13,712 bases of DNA from Candidatus Dojkabacteria bacterium CG_4_10_14_0_2_um_filter_Dojkabacteria_WS6_41_15 (GTDB taxonomy: Bacteria; Patescibacteriota; Dojkabacteria; GCA-002793355). Below the pieces are notes generated by a model, which had not been told where the DNA came from, searched no databases, and was given only the letters and a program-made list of their open reading frames with translations. Positions 6,268 to 12,891 of the stretch are shown here, one piece after another. Position 1 is the stretch's first letter, and each line of letters opens with the position of its first letter. The position numbers and the translations under genes are program-made. Where the stretch lies: positions 1 through 13,712 of the forward strand of contig PFQB01000075.1 of NCBI GenBank assembly GCA_002793355.1, in the 5' to 3' direction.

Positions 6268-6892
6268 AGTAAACGCCACCGGGCTCCGTATTGGCGTTAT
6301 AAAAAATTGGCTTTCTACCTGGTTTAGTGGGAAGCGAGCAGATTACACGAAAAATTTGCACGAAGACTTGAAAGTCCGTGAATTTATCGAGAAAACCTTT
6401 GTTGCTGCTGAAATTGAAAGCATCGAAATTAATCGATCTCCAAGCGCAATTGAAGTGGTTGTATCAGTTGGAAGACCAGGTATGGCAATTGGTAGAGAAG
6501 GTAAGTTGATCGAAAAGGCAAAGAAAGACATGTTAAAGGTAGTGTCTGCAAAAACCGTTGATCTCCAGATTAAAGGTGTGCAACAACCACAGTTTTCTGC
6601 TCAGATTATTGCACGACAAATTGCAGATGGTATCGAGCGAAGACGAAGTGTGAAATCTTTGGTTAAAAGAGCAATCGAATCTGCCCAACGATCTGGCGTT
6701 CTAGGAATTAAAATTTGGGTTGCAGGTCGTTTAACCGGTGGAGAACATGCAAACAAATACAAGAAGCAAATTGGTCGAGTGCCGTTACAAACCTTGCGAG
6801 CTGATATTGACTATGCCTATGTTCGTGCAAAATCGATGAGCGCTGGTATTCTTAGCGTAAAGGTTTGGATATTTAAAGGAGAGGTTATTTAG
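6257..6892 (+). CDS. rpsC: 30S ribosomal protein S3
   Basis: Protein uS3, at the mRNA entry channel, where it contributes to ribosomal helicase activity in E. coli. The 211 residues have the typical start MGNKVNATGLRIGVIKNW (usually MGQKVNP.G.RLGI...W), a type II KH domain (about 38-108) with the GREG loop at 79-82, then the basic helix ERRRSVKSLVKRAIESA and the C-terminal GRVPLQTLRADIDYAYVRA, ending in GILSVKVWIFKGE. Length is slightly below the usual 215-235 because the variable C-terminal tail is absent. It overlaps the end of rplV by 11 bases. Half of its arginine codons are CGA (8 of 16 counted). Confidence 0.97.
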   Translation: MGNKVNATGLRIGVIKNWLSTWFSGKRADYTKNLHEDLKVREFIEKTFVAAEIESIEINRSPSAIEVVVSVGRPGMAIGREGKLIEKAKKDMLKVVSAKTVDLQIKGVQQPQFSAQIIARQIADGIERRRSVKSLVKRAIESAQRSGVLGIKIWVAGRLTGGEHANKYKKQIGRVPLQTLRADIDYAYVRAKSMSAGILSVKVWIFKGEVI

Positions 6893-6912
6893 TAAGCTTA
6901 AAGAAGAGAGTT

Positions 6913-7323
6913 ATGATACAGCAACCAAAAAGATTAAAATTCAGAAAGCCACATGGTACAATGCCAGACAATAAGAAGCCGGTGGTTGATTCCCTTGCTT
7001 TCGGATCTTTCGGAATCATGTCAATTGAGAATGCGTTGGTAAATGCAAATCAATTGGATGCTGCACGCCGAGCAATCGTAGGATATGTTAAGAGAAAAGG
7101 AAAGTTGTGGATGAAAGTATTTCCAGACAGACCTATTACGAAGCATCCAGCAGAAACTCGTATGGGTAGTGGTAAAGGTGATATTGATCGCTATGCAGCA
7201 GTTGTTAAAAAAGGACGAATATTGTTCGAATTGGGTGGTGTAGAAGAGAAAGATGCAGTAGAAGCGTTCCGACGTGCTGCACACAAGTTGTCGGTTAAGG
7301 TTAAGGTAGTGAAAAAACAATAA
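6913..7323 (+). CDS. rplP: 50S ribosomal protein L16
   Basis: Protein uL16, which contacts tRNA in the A and P sites of the large subunit. The 136 residues match the family: QQPKRLKFRKPHG, FGSFGIMSIENALVNANQLDAARRAI, KRKGKLWMKVFPDRPITKHPAETRMGSGKGD, and AVEAFRRAAHKLSVKVKVV. The segment after FRK (GTMPDNKKPVVDSLA) differs from the common MHKGR-type sequence. A purine-rich AAGAAGAGAG (6901-6910) before the ATG probably serves as ribosome binding site; this gene has one of the larger gaps (20 bases) in the cluster. Confidence 0.96.
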   Translation: MIQQPKRLKFRKPHGTMPDNKKPVVDSLAFGSFGIMSIENALVNANQLDAARRAIVGYVKRKGKLWMKVFPDRPITKHPAETRMGSGKGDIDRYAAVVKKGRILFELGGVEEKDAVEAFRRAAHKLSVKVKVVKKQ

Positions 7324-7324
7324 T

Positions 7325-7495
7325 ATGGACAAAGCAGAATTAGTAAAAAAGGTACAAGAACTTCGCAAGAATGTTAGTGCTAAAAGTACAGAAATGATAA
7401 AAGGCACGTTGAAAGATACAAGCAGTTTGAAAAAAGCGCGAAAAGAACTCGCTTCAGTTTTGACTAAGTTAAACACATTGCAACATGGCGCATAG
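7325..7495 (+). CDS. rpmC: 50S ribosomal protein L29 (short, 56 residues)
   Basis: Protein uL29 at the tunnel exit, neighbouring L23. I translated this small gene by hand: it starts MDKAELVKKVQELRKNVSAK and ends LTKLNTLQHGA. It fits the two-helix hairpin of the family; the second half, SLKKARKELASVLTKLN, corresponds to the usual REVRRDIARIKTVLNE. At 56 residues it is below the usual 60-70, the first helix being shortened. Its place between rplP and rpsQ is exactly where rpmC is expected. It starts one base after the rplP stop and overlaps rpsQ by 11 bases. Confidence 0.9.
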   Translation: MDKAELVKKVQELRKNVSAKSTEMIKGTLKDTSSLKKARKELASVLTKLNTLQHGA

Positions 7496-7733
7496 TGCAT
7501 TGCAAGGCGAGATTACTCGAATTAGTGGAGCAAAAACATACAGAGTAACCATTTCTTACCGAAAGGTTCATCCTAAGTATCGAAAGATTGTCAACTTTAA
7601 ACGATCCTTCTTAGTGCACAGTGAAAGCGAGCATACAGTCGGAGAAAAAGTTTTAATTGTACCTGCGACACGAAGAATCTCGAAGTTGAAGCATTACGTA
7701 TTTGTAAATGAAATTAAAGTGATCGAGAAATAG
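7485..7733 (+). CDS. rpsQ: 30S ribosomal protein S17
   Basis: Protein uS17, a primary 16S rRNA binding protein with an OB fold. The 82 residues show LQGEITRISGAKTYRVTISYRK (usually LQG.V.SDKMDKT..V), the conserved HPKYRKIVNFKRSFLVHSES (usually HPLYGK...R..K..AHDE), then VGEKVLIVPATRRISKLKHYVFV. The MDKT-like segment is divergent (SGAKT), but order and C-terminal features settle the call. It begins inside the last codons of rpmC and ends one base before rplN. Confidence 0.93.
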   Translation: MAHSALQGEITRISGAKTYRVTISYRKVHPKYRKIVNFKRSFLVHSESEHTVGEKVLIVPATRRISKLKHYVFVNEIKVIEK

Positions 7734-7734
7734 T

Positions 7735-8106
7735 ATGATTAAGTTTAGAACCGTCGTCAACATAGCCGATAACACTGGGGCGACCAGCGCGATGATTATT
7801 GGTACCTTTGGAGGAACGAAGAAGAAAATCATTCGTTTAGCAGATGTAGTAAAAGTTACCGTTAAATCGGCACGTCCAACGGGATCAGTAAAGAAAAGCG
7901 AAATGCACCGAGCCGTCGTAGTAAGAGTAAAGAAGGAACATCGACGAGAAGATGGCACATATATTCGTTTCGATGATAACGCAGTGGTAATACTAGAAGG
8001 AATAACCAAAGAACCAAAGGGAACACGTATTTTTGGCCCAGTCGCAAGAGAATTAAAGGCACATGGCTTTGATAAGATAACTTACTTGGCGCCAGAAACA
8101 CTATGA
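7735..8106 (+). CDS. rplN: 50S ribosomal protein L14
   Basis: Protein uL14, at the subunit interface, contacting 16S rRNA. The 123 residues match the standard length. Marks: VVNIADNTGATSAMIIGTFGG (usually VADNSGA...I.VLGG), ADVVKVTVKSA, VVVRVKKEHRREDGTYIRFDDNAVVIL and the typical end GTRIFGPVARELKAHGFDKITYLAPETL (normally GTRIFGPVARELR...KIISLAPEV). It stops with TGA overlapping the rplX start (ATGA), a second case of UGA used as stop. Confidence 0.98.
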   Translation: MIKFRTVVNIADNTGATSAMIIGTFGGTKKKIIRLADVVKVTVKSARPTGSVKKSEMHRAVVVRVKKEHRREDGTYIRFDDNAVVILEGITKEPKGTRIFGPVARELKAHGFDKITYLAPETL

Positions 8107-8540
8107 AGAAGATAAAAACAGGAGATACCATCATTGTCATTTCTGGTGATGAAAAGGGTAACAAAGGAAAGGTTCTGAACGTTGTTGGTAACCGAGTGAT
8201 TGTTGAAGGTATCAACAAAATGAAAAAGTACGTCAAGAAGAACGCAACGGGTAAGAACCAAGACGGAACAATGACCGAGATAGAAAGACCATTCCAGATT
8301 TCTAACGTGCAAGTTATCGATCCGAAGACTGGAAAAGGAACAAAAGTAGCATTTGTCTTCAAAGATGGAAAGAAAGTTAGAATTGCCAAGAAATCAAAAG
8401 AAGAGATTGTTGCGGTTTCATTGACGGCAGAGAAAGCACCAAAAGAAAAAGCACTAAAGCAAGAAAGCATTAAAGCACCAAAGAAAGTTGTAAAAAAGAA
8501 AGTAGTTAAGTCAACGCCTACGAAGAATGAAACCGCTTAA
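8103..8540 (+). CDS. rplX: 50S ribosomal protein L24 with lysine-rich C-terminal tail
   Basis: Protein uL24, an assembly initiator of the large subunit near the tunnel exit. The N-terminal KOW motif is clear: KIKTGDTIIVISGDEKGNKGKVL (residues 3-25), followed by RVIVEGINKMKKYVKK and the SNVQVIDPKTGKGTKVAF segment (68-84). After about residue 102 the usual protein ends, but here about 43 further residues rich in Lys, Ala, Val and Pro follow (repeated KAPK and KKVVK elements), likely disordered and rRNA-binding. Total 145 residues against 100-110 normally. The tail overlaps the rplE start by 14 bases. The lower-complexity tail is in frame with no sign of a frameshift. Confidence 0.94.
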   Translation: MKKIKTGDTIIVISGDEKGNKGKVLNVVGNRVIVEGINKMKKYVKKNATGKNQDGTMTEIERPFQISNVQVIDPKTGKGTKVAFVFKDGKKVRIAKKSKEEIVAVSLTAEKAPKEKALKQESIKAPKKVVKKKVVKSTPTKNETA

Positions 8541-9066
8541 AGAACGATTCGAAAAAGAGATTATGCCAAAGTTTATGACCGATCACGGCATTAAAAACAA
8601 GATGGCAGCACCAGTACCATTGAAAGTCGTTTTGAATATGGGGCTTGGTGAAGCACTTAAGGATAAGGGCGTTGTCGAGATATATCTTAAAGATTTAGAG
8701 TTAATTGCTGGACAAAAAGCGGTACCTACTAAAGCAAAAAAAAGTATCGCCGACTTCAACCTTAAAAAAGGCGACGTCATTGGCTTGAAAGTAACACTCC
8801 GCCGTGATAAAATGTGGCACTTTATTGATAAGCTCATTAACATCGTCTTACCTCGAGTTAAAGACTTCCGAGGAATCTCTGCAACGGCCTTCGATGCAAC
8901 AGGTACCTATACATTGGGAGTTACTGAACTCGTTATTTTTCCAGAAATCGATGCAACCAAAGTTGTTAAGACAAAAGGATTCGCAATTACAATTTCATTC
9001 TCAAATGGAACAAAGGAATATACAAGCGATTTAATGAAGAGATTAGGTTTTATATTTAAAGAATAG
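8527..9066 (+). CDS. rplE: 50S ribosomal protein L5
   Basis: Protein uL5, which binds 5S rRNA and contacts the P-site tRNA and S13. The 179 residues match the family (178-187). Marks: LKERFEKEIMPKFM, PLKVVLNMGLGEAL, LELIAGQKAVPTKAKKSIADFNLKKGDVIG (usually GQKP..T.A..SIA.FK.R.G..IG), LKVTLRRDKMWHFIDKLINI, LPRVKDFRGIS, YTLGVTELVIFPEID (usually Y..G..EQ..FPEI). The start lies within the rplX tail, 14 bases before its stop, and has no clear Shine-Dalgarno site; coupling is probable. Confidence 0.97.
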   Translation: MKPLKERFEKEIMPKFMTDHGIKNKMAAPVPLKVVLNMGLGEALKDKGVVEIYLKDLELIAGQKAVPTKAKKSIADFNLKKGDVIGLKVTLRRDKMWHFIDKLINIVLPRVKDFRGISATAFDATGTYTLGVTELVIFPEIDATKVVKTKGFAITISFSNGTKEYTSDLMKRLGFIFKE

Positions 9067-9069
9067 GAG
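9065..9069 (+). promoter_or_regulatory. Shine-Dalgarno site of rpsN
   Basis: AGGAG spans the end of the rplE stop codon, three bases before the ATG at 9073. It is one of the few near-consensus ribosome binding sites in the window and confirms that start, although the spacing is short, as it is at tuf. Confidence 0.5.
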
Positions 9070-9072
9070 AAG

Positions 9073-9267
9073 ATGTCTAAGAAGATTCGCGAAGCAAAAC
9101 ACAAAAGATTAGTAGCACGAGCACCTTTCAAGACACGGATTTATAATCAGTGTACAAGGTGTGGTCGACGCTCTGCATATATTCGTGCTTTTGCAATTTG
9201 CAGAGTTTGTCTCCGCGAACTTGCGCATCAAGGCTTACTTCCAGGTGTAACTAAATCGAGCAGGTAA
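9073..9267 (+). CDS. rpsN: 30S ribosomal protein S14, zinc-binding type
   Basis: Protein uS14 of the small-subunit head. The 64 residues correspond to the short zinc-containing form (usually 61), not the long zinc-free one of about 100. Zinc ligands are Cys27, Cys30, Cys43 and Cys46 in CTRC and CRVC. Other marks: AYIRAFAICRVCLRELAHQGLLPGV, matching the family YRKFGLCRICLRELAH.G.LPGV. It ends KSSR where KASW is common. The position between rplE and rpsH is standard. Confidence 0.97.
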   Translation: MSKKIREAKHKRLVARAPFKTRIYNQCTRCGRRSAYIRAFAICRVCLRELAHQGLLPGVTKSSR

Positions 9268-9270
9268 ACG

Positions 9271-9654
9271 ATGACTAACTATAACATTGGTGATGTACTC
9301 ATCCGACTCAAAAATGCTGCTATGATCAGCAAGAAAGTTGTCGAAGTTCCAAAATTCAAATACGCGATTTCGTTATTGGAAGTATTAACAAAAAGAGGAT
9401 TTATTGAAGGGTATGATATTGTTGGCCATAACATCGAAGTAAAAATGAAATATGCCGGCAACGGACTTTGCGCATTTCAAGACGTTCGTTTGTTCTCCCG
9501 ACCAGGACGACGTTGGTATATGAAGGTCGAGGAAATGAAGCCTGTTCGATCGGGAACCGGTATTCAGGTTGTTTCAACTCCACAAGGTGTTATGACAACC
9601 GTTGAGGCTCGAAAGCTCAATGTTGGCGGTGAACTTATCTGTGAGGTGTGGTAA
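9271..9654 (+). CDS. rpsH: 30S ribosomal protein S8
   Basis: Protein uS8, a primary 16S rRNA binder of the central domain and, in E. coli, the repressor of the spc operon. The 127 residues show IGDVLIRLKNAAMISKKVVEVP (usually IADMLTRIRNA....V..P), KFKYAISLLEVLTKRGFIEGY, and the C-terminal core VRSGTGIQVVSTPQGVMTTVEARKLNVGGELICEVW (usually V.SG.G..I.STS.G.MT...A...VGGE.L..VW). The codons for its last residues contain the Shine-Dalgarno site of rplF. It starts three bases after the rpsN stop. Confidence 0.97.
   Translation: MTNYNIGDVLIRLKNAAMISKKVVEVPKFKYAISLLEVLTKRGFIEGYDIVGHNIEVKMKYAGNGLCAFQDVRLFSRPGRRWYMKVEEMKPVRSGTGIQVVSTPQGVMTTVEARKLNVGGELICEVW
9643..9648 (+). promoter_or_regulatory. Shine-Dalgarno site of rplF within rpsH
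   Basis: GAGGTG, within the last codons of rpsH, lies eight bases before the ATG at 9657. This is the best-spaced ribosome binding site seen in the window. It decides the rplF start in favour of 9657 over the in-frame GTG at 9648, which is part of the site itself. Confidence 0.6.
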
Positions 9655-9656
9655 AT

Positions 9657-10196
9657 ATGTCAAGAATTGGTCTAAAACCTATAACAATTCCAGAAGGAGT
9701 TACCGTAACACAGGTGGGTGATTCGGTCGTGGTAAAAGGGAAGCACGGCGAGTTATCAGAAAGAACACCACGAAATGTAACTGTCACTATTGATGGAAGC
9801 ACCGTTACTGTTGCTCGTGCAAATGATACTCGAAACGTTAAGATGCTTCATGGTACTGTTCGTGCCTTAATTGCAAATATGATTAAAGGTGTTACAGAAG
9901 GCTTTTCTGTTGAATTAGAATTAGCTGGTGTTGGATATCGCGTTTCGTTAGAGGGTACAAATCTCTCTCTCGCAATTGGATACAAGCACTTGGTAAAGTT
10001 TCCAATTCCATCCTTTGTAAAGGTCGAGGTTCCATCGCAGACTAGTATTAAAATGTGGGGAATTAGCAAGCAGCAAGTCGGACTTTATGCTTCGCAAGTT
10101 CGTGCGTTAAAGCCACCAGAAGTCTATAAAGGAAAGGGAATACGCTATTTGGGCGAAGTAGTGAGAAAGAAAGTAGTTAAGACCGCAGCAGCATAA
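9657..10196 (+). CDS. rplF: 50S ribosomal protein L6
   Basis: Protein uL6, near the factor-binding site and the sarcin-ricin loop. From the ATG at 9657 it has 179 residues, the normal length. Marks: SRIGLKPITIPEGVTV, VVVKGKHGELSE, RALIANMIKGVTEGFSVELELAGVGYRVSLEGTNLSLAIGYKH (usually R.L..NMV.GVT.GF...LE..GVGYR....G..L.L.LG.SH) and the C-terminal PEVYKGKGIRYLGEVVRKK (usually PEPYKGKGI.Y..E.V..K). The start is set by a well-spaced GAGGTG. Confidence 0.98.
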   Translation: MSRIGLKPITIPEGVTVTQVGDSVVVKGKHGELSERTPRNVTVTIDGSTVTVARANDTRNVKMLHGTVRALIANMIKGVTEGFSVELELAGVGYRVSLEGTNLSLAIGYKHLVKFPIPSFVKVEVPSQTSIKMWGISKQQVGLYASQVRALKPPEVYKGKGIRYLGEVVRKKVVKTAAA

Positions 10197-10212
10197 GTTT
10201 GAGGAAGAAAGC

Positions 10213-10560
10213 ATGGAAGTAAACATAAAAAGAAACCGAACACGATTCAAAATTAAAATGAACTCGAAATTACCCCGAGTGTCGGTTAATAAATCAAATA
10301 GGTATTTCTTTGCTCAATTGGTAGATGTGCATAATGCCGGAAAAATTGTTGCAGCACTTCACGAGAAGTCATTTGTAAAAGCAGCAAAATTGGCAAAAGA
10401 AAAGCCAGTAGAACGAGTTGGAAAAATGGGCGAGGCCTTTGGCAAGATGGTAAAGGATGCAGGAATTACCTCAGTTGCGTACGATCGCTCTGGTTATATT
10501 TATCACGGCAAGGTGAAAGCTTTTGCTGATGGCATGCGAAAAGCAGGATTAACATTATAA
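10213..10560 (+). CDS. rplR: 50S ribosomal protein L18
   Basis: Protein uL18, which binds 5S rRNA together with L5. The 115 residues match the family. Marks: an Arg/Lys-rich start (IKRNRTRFKIKMNS), PRVSVNKSNRYFFAQLVD (usually PRL.V.RSN.HIYAQ.ID), GEAFGKMVKDAGITSVAYDRSGYIYHGKVKAFADGMRKAGL (usually A..AG...V.FDRGGY.YHGRV.ALADA.REAGL). A purine-rich GAGGAAG at 10201-10207 gives a reasonable ribosome binding site in the 16-base gap after rplF. Confidence 0.97.
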   Translation: MEVNIKRNRTRFKIKMNSKLPRVSVNKSNRYFFAQLVDVHNAGKIVAALHEKSFVKAAKLAKEKPVERVGKMGEAFGKMVKDAGITSVAYDRSGYIYHGKVKAFADGMRKAGLTL

Positions 10561-10570
10561 CGTGAAGTTC

Positions 10571-11155
10571 ATGGATAGAAACAACAATAACAACAACAAT
10601 GGTGGAAACCGACAAGGTGGAAACAATCGCAGACCACAGCAAGGCGGTGGAAATAGAGGTGGATACAATAGAAATAATAACCAAGAAGAAAAACTATTCT
10701 CAGAATTAATTGCATTACGCCGTGTTGCAAAGGCAACTTCCGGTGCAAAACGACTACGCTTTAGTGTTGTGTTAATTGCGGGAGATAAAAAAGGAAAGTT
10801 GGGTATTGCAATGGGTAAAGGAGCAGATCCACAAGAGGCAATGCAGAAAGCTATGAAGAAAGCCAGCTCAAAACTCTTTAGCTTCCATATGGATATGGAA
10901 AAGAAGTCAATTACTCACCGAGTAGAAGCACGATACAAAGCATCTAGTGTTCTGATTAAACCAGCACCACTTGGTACTGGAGTTGTCGCTGGTGGAGCAA
11001 TACGAAAAGTATTAGAAATTGCGGGTATAGAAAATGTAGTTGCAAAACGACTTGGCGCAGCAAATTCAATAACCAATGCGTACTGCACCATTCTTGCCTT
11101 GTCTAAGTTGAAAGAGATTAAACGTGGAAGTAAACCTCAAAAAGTTAGTGCTTAA
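10571..11155 (+). CDS. rpsE: 30S ribosomal protein S5 with Asn/Gly-rich N-terminal extension
   Basis: Protein uS5, at the mRNA entry channel and a determinant of decoding accuracy. The conserved protein starts around residue 38 (QEEKLFSELIALRRVAK), followed by FSVVLIAGDKKGKLGIAMGKG and the C-terminal core PAPLGTGVVAGGAIRKVLEIAGI and AKRLGAANSITN. In front lies an extension of about 37 residues made almost only of Asn, Gly, Arg and Gln, including seven Asn in a row (residues 4-10), certainly disordered. Total 194 residues against about 166 in E. coli. I chose the ATG at 10571; a GTG at 10562 would add three residues; neither has a Shine-Dalgarno site. The spectinomycin-loop segment reads ATSGAKRL where KTVKGGR is usual. 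rpmD, normally next, is absent. Confidence 0.95.
   Translation: MDRNNNNNNNGGNRQGGNNRRPQQGGGNRGGYNRNNNQEEKLFSELIALRRVAKATSGAKRLRFSVVLIAGDKKGKLGIAMGKGADPQEAMQKAMKKASSKLFSFHMDMEKKSITHRVEARYKASSVLIKPAPLGTGVVAGGAIRKVLEIAGIENVVAKRLGAANSITNAYCTILALSKLKEIKRGSKPQKVSA
10580..10600 (+). repeat. AAC/AAT triplet tract coding for seven asparagines
   Basis: Seven consecutive AAC or AAT codons near the 5' end of rpsE. The near-perfect triplet repeat could change length by replication slippage in steps that keep the frame. It is coding sequence, within the disordered S5 N-terminus. Confidence 0.8.
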
Positions 11156-11558
11156 TGTACAGAAACGCCGTGGACGTGGGATAGGATCAGGTAAAGGAGG
11201 ACACACTGTTGGCTTCGGACAAAAAGGACAAGGTTCTCGTGGTAAGCACAAAGTGAAGATAACCGACGAAGGTGGACAAATTCCATTGTACCGCAAACTC
11301 CCAACACAACAGGGATTCCGATCATTACAAGCGAAACCATCGACTGTTCGTATTCAGTGGCTGAATGCACATACAGTAGAAGGGCAAGTGGTTGATAACG
11401 TGTTTTTGGTTGCAAAGGGAGTTATCGCAAAATTGACTGCCCGCGCAAAAATTGTTGGAAAAGATAAAGTTGCCCACAAAATCACGATTAAAAATGTGCC
11501 AGTTACTGCAGGTGCTAAAAAAGCCATTGAAGCAGTTGGGGGCAACGTGATAGTATAG
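11124..11558 (+). CDS. rplO: 50S ribosomal protein L15
   Basis: Protein uL15, an early assembly protein of the large subunit. The 144 residues show the glycine-rich N-terminus RRGRGIGSGKGGHTVGFGQKGQGSRG (family: GRG.GSG.GKT.GRG.KGQ..R), EGGQIPLYRKLPTQQGF (family: EGGQ.PL.RRLPKRGF), and the C-terminal VTAGAKKAIEAVGGNVIV (family: S..A...IE.AGG.V). The start is GTG: either 11124, which overlaps rpsE by 32 bases and gives the usual MEVNLKKL-like beginning, or GTG at 11148. I prefer 11124 because of the family N-terminus and a weak GAAAGAG upstream. An ATG at 11155 is in another frame. Confidence 0.93.
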   Translation: MEVNLKKLVLNVQKRRGRGIGSGKGGHTVGFGQKGQGSRGKHKVKITDEGGQIPLYRKLPTQQGFRSLQAKPSTVRIQWLNAHTVEGQVVDNVFLVAKGVIAKLTARAKIVGKDKVAHKITIKNVPVTAGAKKAIEAVGGNVIV

Positions 11559-11561
11559 GCC

Positions 11562-12887
11562 ATGTTTGCATACTTCAAAAACAAAGATATTGTTCGTAAG
11601 GTTGTCTTTACGATGGTTACTGTGGCTATATTTCGTTTTGTAGCGGTCATTCCTATTCCTGGTATTCCACGAGATGCGTTGAAAGATTTGTTGACGGGCA
11701 ATAACTTTGTTCAAGTTATTGGTCTTTTATCAGGGGGAATGCTTCAAAGTATCGGTATTTTAACAATTGGCCTTGGTCCATATATCAATGCTTCCTATAT
11801 CTTTCAGTTATTAAGTGTTGCTATCCCGCAGATTAAAGAGTTGTACCAAGGTGGCCCAGTGGAGCGTAAAATGTTAACACTGTACACTAGATTGTTGTCC
11901 ATTCCGTTAGCAATCATCCAATCAGTAGTAATCTACACCGTATTAAATAAATTGGGATTATTGGGAACTATTCCAAATCAACTGCAGGTTGGTTCAATTA
12001 TTGCATTGCTTACTTTCGGTTCAGTTTTTGCTATGTGGTTAGGTGAACTTATTACCGAATTTGGAATGGGCGGTGGAACTTCGGTAATTATTCTTGCTGG
12101 AATTCTGGTTAACGTACCTATTCAGCTTGTTCGAGATATCGAAACCGTTGGAGTTAAGTTCGGTTCAACGAAACTCGGGGGCTTTCTGCCTATGTTTACT
12201 GTAGAGGGGACCTCGCAGGCTATCGGAAAATTCGCTTTGCTTATGGGCTTAATTCTCGGCTCGCTCGTGCTGGCCATCATCATTTCGCTCGCCATTCGCA
12301 AAATTAAACTGATTTATGCAAGGCGTGTTCGCCCATCAGGTATTGGCGGCTACTCGAACTATATTCCATTAAGTATCAATACAGCAGGTGTTATGCCAGT
12401 TATCTTTGCAATTTCGATTTTGGATTTACCAAGAATCATCTTCCAATATCTGGGCACTCAGATTTCCAACCCAACCTTTGGGAAAATCTCAACCGCAATT
12501 GTTAGCTTCTTATCAAATCAATCGTATTATAATGGGCTACTTATGCTTATCACGATGTTCTTCGCCTTTTTCTCTGCTTATATTGTCTTTAGACCAGAAG
12601 AAGTTGCTGAAAATATTAATAAACAAGGTGCTTTTATAGATGGTGTTCGTCCTGGTAAAGAGACACAAGCTTACTTGAACAAAGCGTTATGGACAACAAC
12701 CTTGTTTGGTGCCATCTTGTTGGCGGTTATCGTTGCAACACCAAATATTCTCGTCCAGAAATTTGGATTACCACAACAAGTGATTAGCGGCACAGGATCA
12801 ATGATTATGGCAGGCGTTATCATGGATATGGTTCGTCAGGTACAAGCGATGAAGTCGATGGACCAAACCAATAAAAATTACTATTAA
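11562..12887 (+). CDS. secY: Preprotein translocase subunit SecY
   Basis: Inner-membrane channel of the Sec pathway, exporting or inserting proteins directly from the ribosome or with SecA. The 441 residues and about ten hydrophobic segments match the family. Marks: RFVAVIPIPGI after TM1, the plug region LSGGMLQSIGILTIGLGPYINASYIFQLL, LGELITEFGMGGGTSVIILAGI, the cytoplasmic loop ending RRVRPSGIGGYSNYIPLSINTAGVMPVIFA (family: QR...Y.PLK.N.AGV.P.IFA) and FRPEEVAENINKQGAFIDGVRPGKET (family: PEEVA.NL.K.G.FIPGIRPG..T). It follows rplO by three bases, the classical position at the end of the spc operon. No Shine-Dalgarno site is seen. adk, usual after secY, is missing. Confidence 0.98.
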   Translation: MFAYFKNKDIVRKVVFTMVTVAIFRFVAVIPIPGIPRDALKDLLTGNNFVQVIGLLSGGMLQSIGILTIGLGPYINASYIFQLLSVAIPQIKELYQGGPVERKMLTLYTRLLSIPLAIIQSVVIYTVLNKLGLLGTIPNQLQVGSIIALLTFGSVFAMWLGELITEFGMGGGTSVIILAGILVNVPIQLVRDIETVGVKFGSTKLGGFLPMFTVEGTSQAIGKFALLMGLILGSLVLAIIISLAIRKIKLIYARRVRPSGIGGYSNYIPLSINTAGVMPVIFAISILDLPRIIFQYLGTQISNPTFGKISTAIVSFLSNQSYYNGLLMLITMFFAFFSAYIVFRPEEVAENINKQGAFIDGVRPGKETQAYLNKALWTTTLFGAILLAVIVATPNILVQKFGLPQQVISGTGSMIMAGVIMDMVRQVQAMKSMDQTNKNYY

Positions 12888-12891
12888 TTGT

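Noticed and set aside
7021..7500. Minus-strand reading frame across rplP and rpmC
   Set aside because: It covers well supported plus-strand genes, including the full rpmC, and resembles no known family.
4460..8106. UGA recoded as glycine, as in Gracilibacteria or Absconditabacteria
   Set aside because: rplD (4460-4462) and rplN (8104-8106) both end in TGA exactly where the proteins should end, and no in-frame TGA occurs inside a gene.
7862..8470. Long minus-strand reading frame of about 200 codons across rplN and rplX
   Set aside because: It is a mirror of two certain ribosomal genes, has hydrophobic but unrecognisable content, and spans their junction; no minus-strand promoter or ribosome binding site was seen.
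9648..9656. GTG at 9648 as rplF start
   Set aside because: It is part of the GAGGTG ribosome binding site for the ATG at 9657, which also gives the family N-terminus SRIG.
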